A stretch of 64,000 bases of DNA, taken from Saccharothrix sp. ALI-22-I. GTDB lineage: Bacteria; Actinomycetota; Actinomycetes; Mycobacteriales; Pseudonocardiaceae. Position 1 is the stretch's first letter, and each line of letters begins with the position of its first letter. The stretch lies in contig NZ_MTQP01000037.1 in NCBI RefSeq assembly GCF_001984175.1, positions 1-64,000 on the forward strand, given 5' to 3'. The notes beneath the pieces were generated by a model. The model saw only the letters and a list, made by a program, of their open reading frames with translations. It had not been told where the DNA came from and searched no databases. This document shows positions 9,149-19,247 of the stretch, one piece after another. Made by a program: the position numbers and the translations under genes.

Positions 9149-12100
9149 TTGACCGCGAGTTCGAGTAGAGCCGCTTTAGCCGCCGTAGTCACGTTGGCCG
9201 CCGCCGTACTGACCGCCGCCACCGCCACGGGGGTGGCCGGCGCGGCGCCGAACGCACCGAACGCGGCGGGATCGACCGTCACCCTGATCACCGGTGACCA
9301 GGTCGTGCTCAACGGCGCCAGGTTCGGCTCGATCAAGGCCGGCCCCGGACGCGCGGACATCGGCTTCCACACGTTCCACCGCGACGGTCGGCTGCACGTC
9401 ATCCCGCGTGACGCCGTCAAGGCGGTCGCGAACGGCAAACTGGACCTGCGGCTGTTCGACGTGACCGGGCTGGTCGAGGCCGGCTACGACGACGCCAAGC
9501 GCGACACCCTGCCGCTCGTCGTCACGCAGCACGGTCACGCGTCACTCCGGTCATCCGGGACCCAGGTCACGCGCGCGTTACCCGCCGTGAACGCGGTAGC
9601 CGCGCGGACCGCGAAAACCGAAGCCGCCACGGCGTTCCAGACCCTGCTGAACGACCCCGGCGTGAAGAAGGTCTGGCTCGACGGCGTGCGCCGCCCCAGT
9701 CTCGACCGCTCCACCGCCCAGATCGGTGCCCCCACCGCCTGGCAGGCCGGTTACACCGGCCAGGGCGTGAAGGTGGCCGTGCTGGACACCGGTGTGGACG
9801 ACAAGCACCCCGACCTGGTCGGCAAGGAAATCGCCCAGCAGAACTTCACCACCGACCCGGACAGCGCCGACGTGGTCGGTCATGGCACCCACGTCGCCGC
9901 GACCATCGCCGGCTCCGACGCCAAGTACAAGGGCGTCGCGCCGGACGCGCAGATCCTCGACGGCAAGGTGTGCATCGACCAGGGCTGCGCGGAGTCCTCG
10001 ATTCTCGGCGGCATGCAGTGGGCCGTCGACCAGGGCGCCGACGTGGTCAACCTCAGCCTCGGTGGCACCGACTCACCGGAGATCGACCCGCTGGAAGAAG
10101 CCGTCAACACCCTGTCCGCCCAGAGCGGCACCCTGTTCGTCATCGCGGCGGGCAACTCCGGCGGACCCGGCACGGTCGGTTCACCGGGCAGCGCGGACGC
10201 CGCGCTCACCGTCGGCGCGGTGAACCGGGACGACAGCATCGCGTCCTTCTCCAGCCGCGGTCCGCGCGTCGGCGACGGCGCCGTCAAGCCGGACATCACC
10301 GCACCCGGCGTGGACATCGTCGCGGCCAAGTCGAGCACCGGCCAGGTCGGCACCCCGGTCGACGACAACCACGTGGCGCTGTCCGGCACCTCGATGGCCA
10401 CGCCGCACGTCGCGGGTGCGGCGGCACTGATCGCACAGCAGCACCCCGACTGGACCGGCGCGCAGATCAAGGCCGCGCTCATGGCGTCGGCGAAGAACAA
10501 CCCCGCGCTAACCGCGTTCGACCAGGGCACCGGCCGCGTCGACCTGGCGAAGGCCATCACCACCACGGTCACCACCGAGCCCGCCAGCCTGGTCCTGGGC
10601 TTCCAGCAGTGGCCGCACGACGACGACACCCCGGTCACCAAGGAACTCACCTACCACAACAGCGGCACCGAGCCGGTCACGCTTCCGGTGTCCCTCGACG
10701 CCAAGGGCCCGGACGGCAAGCCCGCACCCGCAGGCATGTTCACCGTCAGCCCAGCGACCGTCACCATCCCCGCCGGCGGCGAAGCCAAGGTGACCGTCAC
10801 CGCGAACACCAAGGCCGGCACGGTCGACGGCCTGTTCGCCGGAGCCGTGGTCGCCGGTGACGTCGTGCGCACGCCCGTGAGCGTCGACCGCGAGGTCGAG
10901 AGCTACGACATCACCGCGACCTTCCTCGACGCCAACGGCCAGGCGCCCACTCGGTACAGCGGCATGGTGATGGGCGTGGACAACAACACGTTCACGTTCC
11001 TCGAAGACACCGACAACAGCGCCACCACCCGGCTGCCCAAGGGCGAGTACATGGTCTACGCCGACATCGTGACCGGCGACCCGCAGGAAGGCCGGAACGC
11101 CGTGCTGGTGCAGCCCAGCCTCACCGTGACCGGCACGGCCGCGCTCACCTTCGACGCCCGCACCGCCCAATCGTTCAAGATCACCGCACCGGGTCCCGGC
11201 GCGGTGCCGGTGATCGCCGAGTTCAGCATCGTCCGCACCTACCAGGGCGCGAGCACCATGTTCGGGATGCCGTTCTTCGGCGGGTTCCCCGAGGGCATGA
11301 CGCTCGGCCACGTCGGCCCGACCCTGCCGGAAGACGAGCTCGCCGTCCTGATCGCGTCCCAAGCGCAGGGCACGCCGATCGGCACGACCCCCGTCAACTA
11401 CCGGTTCGCGTGGCTGGAGCACGGCCGGGTGCCCACCGGTTTCACCCGCACGCCCACCACGCGCGACCTGGCCGAGGTGCGGACGAAGATCGGTCCCGCT
11501 CCGGCCGGCCACGAGTTCATGCTCGGCGCCGCCCCGATCACCCCCGACGAGCGCTTCACCTGGGGTGCGCTGCTCCCCGTGCCGGGCGGCGACGAGGCGG
11601 TCGACTACGTCACCGCCGACGACGTCCGGTGGCACTGGTTGATGTCGCAGAGCGAGGGCATGTCCGGCAAGGCCGACTACTCGATCGACGAACGGTCCTA
11701 CCTCAAGGGCCGCACCTACGAGGAGCGGTTCAACTTCCCGGTGTTCGGCCCCGGCCTGCCGGCGTCCCGGTACGAGTACCTGGGCCGGCTCGGCGACGTG
11801 ATCCAGGTGTTCGTGCCGCTGGTGAACGACGGCGCGAACAACCTCGGCGGGTCCGCCTACTCCTCCGCCCGCACCACGCTCTACCGGGACGGGCAGAAGA
11901 TCGGCGAGACCACGAACCCCGGCGGGCGGTTCACCGTGCCCGCCGGCGCGGCCGGCTACCGGGCCGAACTGGACTTCGTCCGCGCGCCGGGCGTCTCCGA
12001 GTTCACCTCACGCGTCACCGGCGCGTGGACGTTCCGCTCGGACACCGTTCCCGGTGAGCAGAGCCGCAAGCTGCCGATCTCGGTGGTCCGGTTCACGCCC

Positions 12101-12379
12101 GAGCTCGACGCCAACGGCGGCACCCGCGCCGGCCGCGTGCTGCGCATCCCGCTCACCGTGGCACAGCAGCAGGGCGCCGACAACGGACGCGTCCGCAAGG
12201 TCGAGATCGACGTGTCCTTCGACGACGGCAAGACGTGGTCCAAGGTGCCCGTCGTCGGCGGCGCGGCGTTCGTGCGCAACACCGCGCAGCCCGGTTACGC
12301 CTCACTGCGCGCGAAGGGCTCGGACAGCAAGGGCAACACGTTCGAGCACTCGGTGATCCGCGCTTACAAGATCGTGTGA
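9149..12379 (+). CDS. Secreted S8 family serine peptidase, copy 3
   Basis: A 1,076-residue subtilisin-family protease. The start is TTG 9149, or GTG 9146 immediately before it; TTG is the codon conserved in all copies. A signal peptide rich in Ala (LAAVVTLAAAVLTAATATG) is followed by VTLITGDQVVL. Catalytic Asp213, His245 and Ser415 lie in VLDTGVD, GHGTHVA and GTSMATPH. The C-terminal beta-rich region and the last ~60 residues (ending VIRAYKIV) are almost identical to copy 4 at the DNA level in several blocks, showing recent duplication or gene conversion. Expected to be exported and autoprocessed; substrate unknown. Confidence 0.93.
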   Translation: MTASSSRAALAAVVTLAAAVLTAATATGVAGAAPNAPNAAGSTVTLITGDQVVLNGARFGSIKAGPGRADIGFHTFHRDGRLHVIPRDAVKAVANGKLDLRLFDVTGLVEAGYDDAKRDTLPLVVTQHGHASLRSSGTQVTRALPAVNAVAARTAKTEAATAFQTLLNDPGVKKVWLDGVRRPSLDRSTAQIGAPTAWQAGYTGQGVKVAVLDTGVDDKHPDLVGKEIAQQNFTTDPDSADVVGHGTHVAATIAGSDAKYKGVAPDAQILDGKVCIDQGCAESSILGGMQWAVDQGADVVNLSLGGTDSPEIDPLEEAVNTLSAQSGTLFVIAAGNSGGPGTVGSPGSADAALTVGAVNRDDSIASFSSRGPRVGDGAVKPDITAPGVDIVAAKSSTGQVGTPVDDNHVALSGTSMATPHVAGAAALIAQQHPDWTGAQIKAALMASAKNNPALTAFDQGTGRVDLAKAITTTVTTEPASLVLGFQQWPHDDDTPVTKELTYHNSGTEPVTLPVSLDAKGPDGKPAPAGMFTVSPATVTIPAGGEAKVTVTANTKAGTVDGLFAGAVVAGDVVRTPVSVDREVESYDITATFLDANGQAPTRYSGMVMGVDNNTFTFLEDTDNSATTRLPKGEYMVYADIVTGDPQEGRNAVLVQPSLTVTGTAALTFDARTAQSFKITAPGPGAVPVIAEFSIVRTYQGASTMFGMPFFGGFPEGMTLGHVGPTLPEDELAVLIASQAQGTPIGTTPVNYRFAWLEHGRVPTGFTRTPTTRDLAEVRTKIGPAPAGHEFMLGAAPITPDERFTWGALLPVPGGDEAVDYVTADDVRWHWLMSQSEGMSGKADYSIDERSYLKGRTYEERFNFPVFGPGLPASRYEYLGRLGDVIQVFVPLVNDGANNLGGSAYSSARTTLYRDGQKIGETTNPGGRFTVPAGAAGYRAELDFVRAPGVSEFTSRVTGAWTFRSDTVPGEQSRKLPISVVRFTPELDANGGTRAGRVLRIPLTVAQQQGADNGRVRKVEIDVSFDDGKTWSKVPVVGGAAFVRNTAQPGYASLRAKGSDSKGNTFEHSVIRAYKIV

Positions 12380-12417
12380 CGAGATGGGGCATTCGCTCAC
12401 ACGGATGCCCCATCTCG
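12380..12417 (+). terminator. Hairpin terminator after protease copy 3
   Basis: A 13-bp perfect inverted repeat (CGAGATGGGGCAT and its complement) with a 12-nt loop, directly after the stop codon. Confidence 0.8.
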
Positions 12418-12483
12418 CCGATCAACGACGGTCAGTAACCGACGGATCGGCTATTCGGGTGGTCAACTCCCCACAAAGGGACG

Positions 12484-12512
12484 CTGACCTCACCCTGGCG
12501 GGTGGATAGCGT
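12484..12512 (+). promoter_or_regulatory. Promoter of S8 protease copy 4
   Basis: CTGACC (12484-12489), 17-nt spacer, TAGCGT (12507-12512). Identical elements and spacing to copy 3; the leader to TTG 12627 is also conserved. Confidence 0.75.
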
Positions 12513-12626
12513 CGAAGTCGTTGGGGGGCCTCCGTTATTCCGGTTCACCGCCGCGACCGTGAGTCCGCGGTGCCTTCCGACTGCGCGTTTCCACAGCGCG
12601 ACAACCAGATTCGGGAGGTATCTGTG

Positions 12627-15600
12627 TTGACGGCAAGATCAAGAAAACGCGGGATCACCTGGGGAGCCGCCGCCGTGGCGGCAGTACTCGCCGCCGGCGC
12701 GGCATCGGGGGTTTCCACCGCCGCGCCGGACGCACCGCAGCGGCAGGACGGCACCGGTGTCGGACCGACCGTCACCCTGATCACCGGTGACCGGGTGGTG
12801 CTCACCGGCGCCACGTCCGGCTCGATCAAGGCCGGCCCCGGACGCGAAGGCGTCCGCTTCCACAAGTTCCACCGGGACGGCGACCTGTACGTCATCCCGA
12901 GCGACGCGGTGAGCGCCGTCGCCAAGGGCAAACTCGACCTGCGCCTGTTCGACGTCACCGGGCTGGTGGAATCCGGCTACGACGACGCCAAGCGCGACAC
13001 CCTGCCGCTCATCGTGACCCAGCAGGGCAACGCGCAGGTGAGGGCCGCCGGCACGCACGTCACGCGCGAGTTGCCCGCCGTGAACGCGGTGGCCGCGCGG
13101 ACCGCGAAAACCGAAGCCGCCACGGCGTTCCATGCCCTGGTGAACGACCCCGGCGTGAAGAAGGTCTGGCTCGACGGCCTGCGCCAGCCGAGCCTCGACC
13201 GCTCCACCGCGCAGATCGGCGCACCCACCGCCTGGCAGGCCGGCTACACCGGTCAGGGCGTCAAGGTCGCCGTGCTCGACGGCGGCGTGGACGGCGCGCA
13301 CCCCGACCTCGCGGGCAAGGAGGTCGCCGAGCAGAACTTCACCGAGGACCCCGACGCCACCGACGTGGACGGCCACGGCACGCACGTCGCCTCCACCATC
13401 GCCAGCGCCGGGGCCAAGTACAAGGGCGTCGCGCCGGACGCGCAGATCCTCGACGGCAAGGTGTGCATCCTCTACGGCTGCGCGGAGTCCTGGATCCTCG
13501 GCGGCATGCAGTGGGCCGTCGAACAAGGCGCCGACGTGGTCAACCTCAGCCTCGGTGGCAGCGACTCCCCCGAGATCGACCCGCTGGAAGAAGCCGTCAA
13601 CACCCTGTCCGCCCAGAGCGGCACCCTGTTCGTGATCGCGGCGGGCAACTCCGGCCGTCCCGGCACGGTCGGCTCGCCCGGTAGCGCGGACGCCGCGCTC
13701 ACCGTCGGCGCGGTGAACCGGGACGACAGCATCGCGTTCTTCTCCAGCCGCGGCCCGAGGATCGGCGACGGCGCGGTCAAGCCCGACGTCACCGCACCCG
13801 GCGTGGACATCGTCGCGGCGAAGGCCGCCACCGGCAGCATCGGCACGCCCGTGGACGAGAACCACGTGGCGCTGTCCGGCACGTCCATGGCGACCCCGCA
13901 CGTCGCGGGCGCGGCGGCGCTCATCGCGCAGCAGCACCCCGACTGGACCGGCACGCAGATCAAGGCCGCGCTCATGGCCTCCGCCAAGTCGAACCCGGCG
14001 CTGACCGCGTTCGACCAGGGCACCGGCCGCGTCGACCTGGGCAAGGCCATCACCACCACGGTCACCACCGAGCCCGCCAGCCTGGCGATGGGCCTCCAGA
14101 AGTGGCCGCACACCGACGACACCCCGGTCACCAAGGAGTTGACCTACCACAACAGCGGCACCGAGCCGGTCACGCTTCCGGTGTCCCTCGACGCCAAGGG
14201 CCCGGACGGCAAGCCCGCACCCGCGGGCATGTTCACCGTCAGCCCAGCGACCGTCACCATCCCCGCCGGCGGCGAAGCCAAGGTGGCCATCACCGCGGAC
14301 ACCAAGGCCGGCACGACGGACGGCGTGTTCTCCGGCGTCGTCGTCGCCGGCGACACCCTGCGCACGCCGGTGAGCGTCGACCGCGAGGTCGAGAGCTACG
14401 ACATCACCGCGAACTTCCTCGACGCCAACGGCCAGGCGCCCTTCTTCTACAGCGGTGTCGTGATGGGCGTGGACAACAACACGTTCACGTTCCTCGAAGA
14501 CACCGACAACAGCGCCACCACCCGGCTGCCCAAGGGCGAGTACATGGTCTACGCCGATGTCCTGACCGGCGACGAGACCGACTTCCAGATCACCGTGCTG
14601 GCGCAGCCGAAGCTGACCGTCACCCAGGACGCCACCCTGACGTTCGACGCCCGCACCGCCGCACCGGTCAAGATCACCGCACCTGACCCGGACGCGGTGG
14701 CGGTGATCGGCGACATCGGCCTCAACCGCACGTCCGGGGACCGGCCGATCGGCTTCGGCGTGGCGTTCCTCGACGGGTTCCCCGACAGCCTGACGGTCGG
14801 CCACCTCGGCCCGACGCTGCCCGCGGACCAGTTCAACGTCGTGATCGGGACCCAGCTCGAAGGCAAGCCGATCGGCGAGACCCCGGTGAACTACCGGTTC
14901 GCGTGGATCGAGTACGGCAAGGTGCCCACCGGCTTCACCCGTGCGCCCGCCAAGGGCGACCTGGCCGAGGTGCGGACGAAGTTCGGCCCCGGCCCGGCCG
15001 CGGACGAGTTCGTCCACGGCGGCAACCCCGTCGGACCGGACGGCTCCGGCGGCTGGGCCGTGCTGTTCCCGGTGCGGCCGGGCGGTGAGGCGGTCGACCG
15101 CGTGACCGTCGCCGACGGCGTCAAGTGGAGCTGGTCACTGCTCCAGATCCAGGGCGAGTTCGACATCGTCTCGAACCTGACGACGCCGGACCGGGCTTAC
15201 CGGGCCGGTGGCCGGGCCGAGGAGCGGATCAACTTCCCGGTGTTCGGCCCCGGCCTGCCGCCGTCCCGGTTCGAGTACCTGAGCCGGACCGGTGACCTGA
15301 TCCAGGTGAACGTGCCGTTGCTCACCGACGCCGCGAACAACCTCGGCGGGTCCGCCTACTCCTCCGCCCGCACCACGCTGTACCGGGACGGGCAGAAGAT
15401 CGACGAGACCACGACGCCGTACGGGGAGTTCACCGTGCCTGGCGGCGCGGCCCGCTACCGGGCCGAGGTGGACTTCGTCCGGAAGCCGGGCATCTCCGAC
15501 TTCTCGTCCCGGGTGAGCGGCACGTGGACGTTCCGCTCGGACACCGCGCCCGCGGACCAGAGCCGCAAGCTGCCGATCTCGGTGGTCCGGTTCACGCCCA

Positions 15601-15884
15601 AGCTCGACGCCAACGGCGGCACCCCCGCCGGCCGCGTGCTGCGCATCCCGCTCACCGTGGCACAGCAGCAGGGCGCCGACAACGGACGCGTCCGCAAGGT
15701 CGAGATCGACGTGTCCTTCGACGACGGCAAGACGTGGTCCAAGGTGCCCGTCGTCGGCGGCGCGGCGTTCGTGCGCAACACCGGCGAGCCGGGCGGCTAC
15801 GCCTCACTGCGCGCGAAGGGCTCGGACAGCAAGGGCAACACGTTCGAGCACTCGGTGATCCGCGCTTACCAGCTCACGAAGTAG
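12627..15884 (+). CDS. Secreted S8 family serine peptidase, copy 4
   Basis: A 1,085-residue protease, the longest of the four. TTG 12627 follows the conserved GGGAGG site. Signal peptide (KRGITWGAAAVAAVLAAGAA), then VTLITGDRVVL. The catalytic triad is intact: Asp218, His250 (GHGTHVA) and Ser420 (GTSMATPH). Asp218 sits in VLDGGVD where the others have DTG, a substitution next to the catalytic Asp that may alter activity. Large parts of the C-terminal region match copy 3 almost base for base, while the mid-region (about residues 690-800) differs, so the binding domain has diverged faster than the rest. The end is AYQLTK rather than AYKI-X. Confidence 0.93.
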   Translation: MTARSRKRGITWGAAAVAAVLAAGAASGVSTAAPDAPQRQDGTGVGPTVTLITGDRVVLTGATSGSIKAGPGREGVRFHKFHRDGDLYVIPSDAVSAVAKGKLDLRLFDVTGLVESGYDDAKRDTLPLIVTQQGNAQVRAAGTHVTRELPAVNAVAARTAKTEAATAFHALVNDPGVKKVWLDGLRQPSLDRSTAQIGAPTAWQAGYTGQGVKVAVLDGGVDGAHPDLAGKEVAEQNFTEDPDATDVDGHGTHVASTIASAGAKYKGVAPDAQILDGKVCILYGCAESWILGGMQWAVEQGADVVNLSLGGSDSPEIDPLEEAVNTLSAQSGTLFVIAAGNSGRPGTVGSPGSADAALTVGAVNRDDSIAFFSSRGPRIGDGAVKPDVTAPGVDIVAAKAATGSIGTPVDENHVALSGTSMATPHVAGAAALIAQQHPDWTGTQIKAALMASAKSNPALTAFDQGTGRVDLGKAITTTVTTEPASLAMGLQKWPHTDDTPVTKELTYHNSGTEPVTLPVSLDAKGPDGKPAPAGMFTVSPATVTIPAGGEAKVAITADTKAGTTDGVFSGVVVAGDTLRTPVSVDREVESYDITANFLDANGQAPFFYSGVVMGVDNNTFTFLEDTDNSATTRLPKGEYMVYADVLTGDETDFQITVLAQPKLTVTQDATLTFDARTAAPVKITAPDPDAVAVIGDIGLNRTSGDRPIGFGVAFLDGFPDSLTVGHLGPTLPADQFNVVIGTQLEGKPIGETPVNYRFAWIEYGKVPTGFTRAPAKGDLAEVRTKFGPGPAADEFVHGGNPVGPDGSGGWAVLFPVRPGGEAVDRVTVADGVKWSWSLLQIQGEFDIVSNLTTPDRAYRAGGRAEERINFPVFGPGLPPSRFEYLSRTGDLIQVNVPLLTDAANNLGGSAYSSARTTLYRDGQKIDETTTPYGEFTVPGGAARYRAEVDFVRKPGISDFSSRVSGTWTFRSDTAPADQSRKLPISVVRFTPKLDANGGTPAGRVLRIPLTVAQQQGADNGRVRKVEIDVSFDDGKTWSKVPVVGGAAFVRNTGEPGGYASLRAKGSDSKGNTFEHSVIRAYQLTK

Positions 15885-15893
15885 CGGACCGAC

Positions 15894-15930
15894 GAGGAGG
15901 GGCGTCCACAGTGGACGGACGCCCCTCCTC
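15894..15930. terminator. Bidirectional terminator between protease copy 4 and hemQ
   Basis: A 14-bp inverted repeat (GAGGAGGGGCGTCC and its complement) with a short loop, placed between convergent genes, so it can serve both strands. Confidence 0.8.
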
Positions 15931-15961
15931 CCGTGTCACCACGAGTCTTCGCGGAAGACCT

Positions 15962-16654
15962 TTACGGCAGGTTCGTGACCAGCTCGGCGGCCGCGACCCG
16001 GGTGCCGGTGTAGAACGGGGTCTCCTCGCGCACGTGCCGGCGCGCCTCGGTGCCGCGCAGGTGCCGCATCAGGTCCACGATGCGGTGCAGCTCGTCGGCC
16101 TCGAACGCCAGCATCCACTCGTAGTCGCCGAGCGCGAACGACGCGACCGTGTTCGCCCGCACGTCCGGGTAGTCCCGCGCCTCCTTGCCGTGATCGGCGA
16201 GCATGCGGCGGCGGTCCTCGTCGGGCAGCAGGTACCACTCGTAGGACCGCACGAACGGGTACACGCAGATGTACTTGCGCGGGTCCTCGCCGGCTAGGAA
16301 CGCCGGGATGTGGCTGCGGTTGAACTCCGCGGGCCGGTGCAGCGCGACCTGGCTCCACACCGGGGTGGACGCGCGGCCGACGGCGGTGCGGCGGAAACCG
16401 GTGTAGGCCTGCTGGACCTGCTCGATCTCCTCGGAGTGCCACCAGATCATGAAGTCGGCGTCCGCGCGCAGACCCGCCACGTCGTACACACCGCGCACCA
16501 CGACGCCCTTGGACTCCAGGCCGTCCAGGTACTCCTGCGCCTCGGACGCGGCCGGGCCGCGGTCGTCGGGCAGGCGACCGGGTTCGACCCGGAAGACCGA
16601 CCACATGGTGTAGCGGATGGTGTCGTTCAGCTCGGTGTAGTTCAGGCGGGCCAT
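15962..16654 (-). CDS. hemQ: Coproheme decarboxylase HemQ (ChdC)
   Basis: A 230-residue chlorite-dismutase-fold protein. It begins [21 protein letters not shown], typical of actinobacterial HemQ, and contains [10 protein letters not shown] (the region of the reactive Tyr), DHGKEARDY (probable haem-ligand His) and a C-terminal [12 protein letters not shown]. The enzyme removes two propionate carboxyls from iron-coproporphyrin III to give haem b, the last step of the coproporphyrin-dependent pathway. It lies 35 bp downstream of hemY and completes a hemE-hemY-hemQ operon. I chose ATG 16654 over a longer in-frame extension because that extension would run into hemY and lacks family similarity. 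Confidence 0.95.
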   Translation of the reverse strand: MARLNYTELNDTIRYTMWSVFRVEPGRLPDDRGPAASEAQEYLDGLESKGVVVRGVYDVAGLRADADFMIWWHSEEIEQVQQAYTGFRRTAVGRASTPVWSQVALHRPAEFNRSHIPAFLAGEDPRKYICVYPFVRSYEWYLLPDEDRRRMLADHGKEARDYPDVRANTVASFALGDYEWMLAFEADELHRIVDLMRHLRGTEARRHVREETPFYTGTRVAAAELVTNLP

Positions 16655-16689
16655 GCCCCTAATCCTCTCACCCGTCTCGCTCGGCGCAC

Positions 16690-18114
16690 TCAGTCGAGCC
16701 TGATTTGGCCGAGCACGTGAGCGGCGACACGGGCCGCCGCGGCGTCCGCCGTCGCGATGCACGCGGGGATGCCGACGCCGTGCAGCGTCGCGCCCGCCAC
16801 GGCCAGGCCGGGCACCTCGGCGACCGCGTCCTCGATGGCCCGCACGACGTCCAGGTGGCCCACGCCGTACTGCGGCAGGCCGCCGCCCCAACGGGTGACC
16901 GCGGTGTCGATCGGCTCGGCCGTGAGCCCGGTCAGCTGCGCCAGGTCGTGCCGGACCGCCTCGATCAGCTCGTCGTCGTCGCGCTGCAGCAGGTGCGCCT
17001 CGCCGTGCCTGCCGACGCTGCCGCGCACCAGCACCGGCTCACCGGCCAGGTGCGCCCACTTGCGGCTGGAGAAGGTGAACGCCTTCGCGGTGAACGGCAC
17101 GCCGTCCGGTGCGCGCTCGCCCTCGGCCAGCAGCACGCCGGAACGCTCGGGCAGCTCGGTGCCGGGCGGCAGCGCCAGCGCCACCACCGCCATCGACGCC
17201 ACCTCGACCTCGGCGTAGCGGCGGGACGCGGCGGGCACGACGTCGGCGAGCAGCTTGCGCGCGGCGGGCGCGGGCACGGCGAGCACCACGCCGTCCACGT
17301 CCAGGTGTTCCGGCGCGGCGGCGGAGCCGATCTCCAGCCGCCAGCCGTGGTCGCGGCGGATCAGGGCGCGCACCGGCAGGCCGAGCCTGATCTCGGGCGC
17401 CGTCACCTCGGCCAGCCGTTCGACCAGCACCGAGAGGCCGTCGCGGAGCGTGCCGAAGACCGGCGGTCGGGTGACCCTCGATTGGGGTGGTGCGGGCATC
17501 GTGGTCGCGGCGGCGGCCAGCAGCGAGCCGACGCCCGAGTCCAGGGCGGTGGCCAGCTGCGGCATGGTCGCGCGCAGGCCGAGGACTTCGGTGCGGCCCG
17601 CGTAGACACCGCCCAGCAGCGGCCCGACCAGGCGGTCCCCCACCTCGGGGCCGAACCGTTCGGCCAGCAGGGCGCCCACGGCGACGTCCGCGCCGTCCAG
17701 TCGGATCGGCGGCAGGTCGGGTTCGGCGGCGACCCGGCGCAGGCCCTCGTGCGACAGGACCTGGCGGACCGCTTCCACCGACGCGGGGACACCCATCAGG
17801 GTGTGCGCGGGGATGGGCCGGGTGTCACCGGCGGCACGGATGCTCGCCGGTGCCTTCGTCGGGTGCACCAGCTTGTCGGCCAGGCCCAGTTCGGCGACCA
17901 GTTCGGCGGCCTCGGGGCGGCGGTGCAGGAACGCCTCCGCGCCCACGTCGTAGGCGCGCCCGCCGACCTCGACCGTGCGCAGCTTGCCGCCCAGCCGGCC
18001 GGCCTGCTCGACCACGGTGATCTCGGCCGACGGTCCGAGCAGGTGGCGCAGCCGGTGCGCGGCGGCCAGACCGGAGATCCCGCCGCCGACCACCGCGACC
18101 CGCAGCGCCCTCAT
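16690..18114 (-). CDS. hemY: Coproporphyrinogen III oxidase / protoporphyrinogen oxidase family, FAD-dependent
   Basis: A 474-residue FAD enzyme of the HemY/HemG(CgoX) family. It starts [20 protein letters not shown] with the GxGxxG dinucleotide-binding motif, followed by [20 protein letters not shown], a typical second FAD segment. The C-terminal part has [17 protein letters not shown] and [19 protein letters not shown], characteristic of the family. In Gram-positive bacteria with HemQ, this enzyme oxidises coproporphyrinogen III to coproporphyrin III. Its ATG overlaps the hemE stop by 4 bp (ATGA), so expression is coupled. The adjacent hemQ supports the coproporphyrin rather than the protoporphyrin reading. 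Confidence 0.95.
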   Translation of the reverse strand: MRALRVAVVGGGISGLAAAHRLRHLLGPSAEITVVEQAGRLGGKLRTVEVGGRAYDVGAEAFLHRRPEAAELVAELGLADKLVHPTKAPASIRAAGDTRPIPAHTLMGVPASVEAVRQVLSHEGLRRVAAEPDLPPIRLDGADVAVGALLAERFGPEVGDRLVGPLLGGVYAGRTEVLGLRATMPQLATALDSGVGSLLAAAATTMPAPPQSRVTRPPVFGTLRDGLSVLVERLAEVTAPEIRLGLPVRALIRRDHGWRLEIGSAAAPEHLDVDGVVLAVPAPAARKLLADVVPAASRRYAEVEVASMAVVALALPPGTELPERSGVLLAEGERAPDGVPFTAKAFTFSSRKWAHLAGEPVLVRGSVGRHGEAHLLQRDDDELIEAVRHDLAQLTGLTAEPIDTAVTRWGGGLPQYGVGHLDVVRAIEDAVAEVPGLAVAGATLHGVGIPACIATADAAAARVAAHVLGQIRLD

Positions 18115-19163
18115 CGCGTCTTGTGCACCATCTCGACGGCCCGGGTGATCATGTCCGGATCGGTGTCGGGCAGCACGCCGTGACCGAGGTTGAAGATGTG
18201 GCCGGCGGCGGCCTCGCCCTCGCGCTTGATCCGGTCGATCTCGCGTTCCAACGCGGGCAGGCCCGCGAACAGCAGCGCCGGGTCCAGGTTGCCCTGGACC
18301 ACCGGCAGCGGCAGGTCGGGCGCGGCTTTGCGCAGTCGTTCGACGGCCACGTCCAGCGGCGTGCGCCAGTCGACGCCCACCACATCCGCGCCGGCCTCGC
18401 GCATCGCGGGCAGCAGCTCGCCGGTGCCGACGCCGAAGTGGATGCGCGGCACACCGTGGATGCTCTGGAGCACCCTGGTGGAGTGCGGCAGGACGAACTC
18501 GCGGTAGTCGCGCTCGGACAGCGCGCCCGCCCACGAGTCGAACAGCTGGACCGCCTTCACACCCGCGTTGACCTGCACCCGCAGGAACTCGGCGGTGATG
18601 GCGGCCAGCCGGTCGAGCAGCGCGTGCCACATCTCGGGGTTGCCGTGCATGAGCGCCTTGGTGCGCTCGTGGTTCTTGCTCGGGCCGCCCTCGACCAGGT
18701 AGGAGGCCAGGGTGAACGGCGCGCCGGCGAAGCCGATCAGCGGCACGTCGCCGAGTTCGGCGTTCAGCAGCCCGATCGCCTCGACCACCGGCCGCACCTG
18801 CTCCTCGTGCAGCTCGGGGATGGCGTTGACGTCGGACACCGTCGCGATCGGTTTGGCCACGACCGGGCCGGTGCCCGGCACGATGTCCAGGTCGATGCCC
18901 GCGGCCTTGAGCGGGACGACGATGTCGGAGAAGAGGATCGCGCCGTCCACGTCGTGGCGGCGGACCGGCTGCATGGTGATCTCACAGACCATCTCCGGGT
19001 CCATGCAGGCGTCCAGCATCGCGGTGCCTTCGCGCAGCTTGCGGTACTCCGGCAGGGAGCGGCCCGCCTGGCGCATGAACCAGACCGGGGTCCGCGAGGG
19101 CCGGCCGCCACGTGCGGCGACGAGCAACGGGGCTTCCGTGTTGTCGTTCATCTCGTCCGCCAT
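18111..19163 (-). CDS. hemE: Uroporphyrinogen decarboxylase
   Basis: A 350-residue cytoplasmic enzyme converting uroporphyrinogen III to coproporphyrinogen III. Signature sequences are present: [20 protein letters not shown] near residue 26, the catalytic-Asp region [14 protein letters not shown], and [17 protein letters not shown]. Length is normal for the family. It is the first gene of the leftward hemE-hemY-hemQ operon. A second ATG lies four codons downstream (MNDNTEA), so the exact start is uncertain by a few residues. It is divergent from the DUF3000 gene, with 84 bp between them. Confidence 0.97.
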   Translation of the reverse strand: MADEMNDNTEAPLLVAARGGRPSRTPVWFMRQAGRSLPEYRKLREGTAMLDACMDPEMVCEITMQPVRRHDVDGAILFSDIVVPLKAAGIDLDIVPGTGPVVAKPIATVSDVNAIPELHEEQVRPVVEAIGLLNAELGDVPLIGFAGAPFTLASYLVEGGPSKNHERTKALMHGNPEMWHALLDRLAAITAEFLRVQVNAGVKAVQLFDSWAGALSERDYREFVLPHSTRVLQSIHGVPRIHFGVGTGELLPAMREAGADVVGVDWRTPLDVAVERLRKAAPDLPLPVVQGNLDPALLFAGLPALEREIDRIKREGEAAAGHIFNLGHGVLPDTDPDMITRAVEMVHKTR

Positions 19164-19247
19164 CGTCCCACGTGTCGGGCGGACGGCATCTTCCGGTGCG
19201 GCGTGCCGCGCTCACTTTCCGAGGTTTTGGGGCCTACAGTCCGTGGT

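Noticed and set aside
12639..15017. 792-residue minus-strand frame opposite protease copy 4
   Set aside because: Antisense shadow; similar frames lie opposite the other protease copies and none has domain content.
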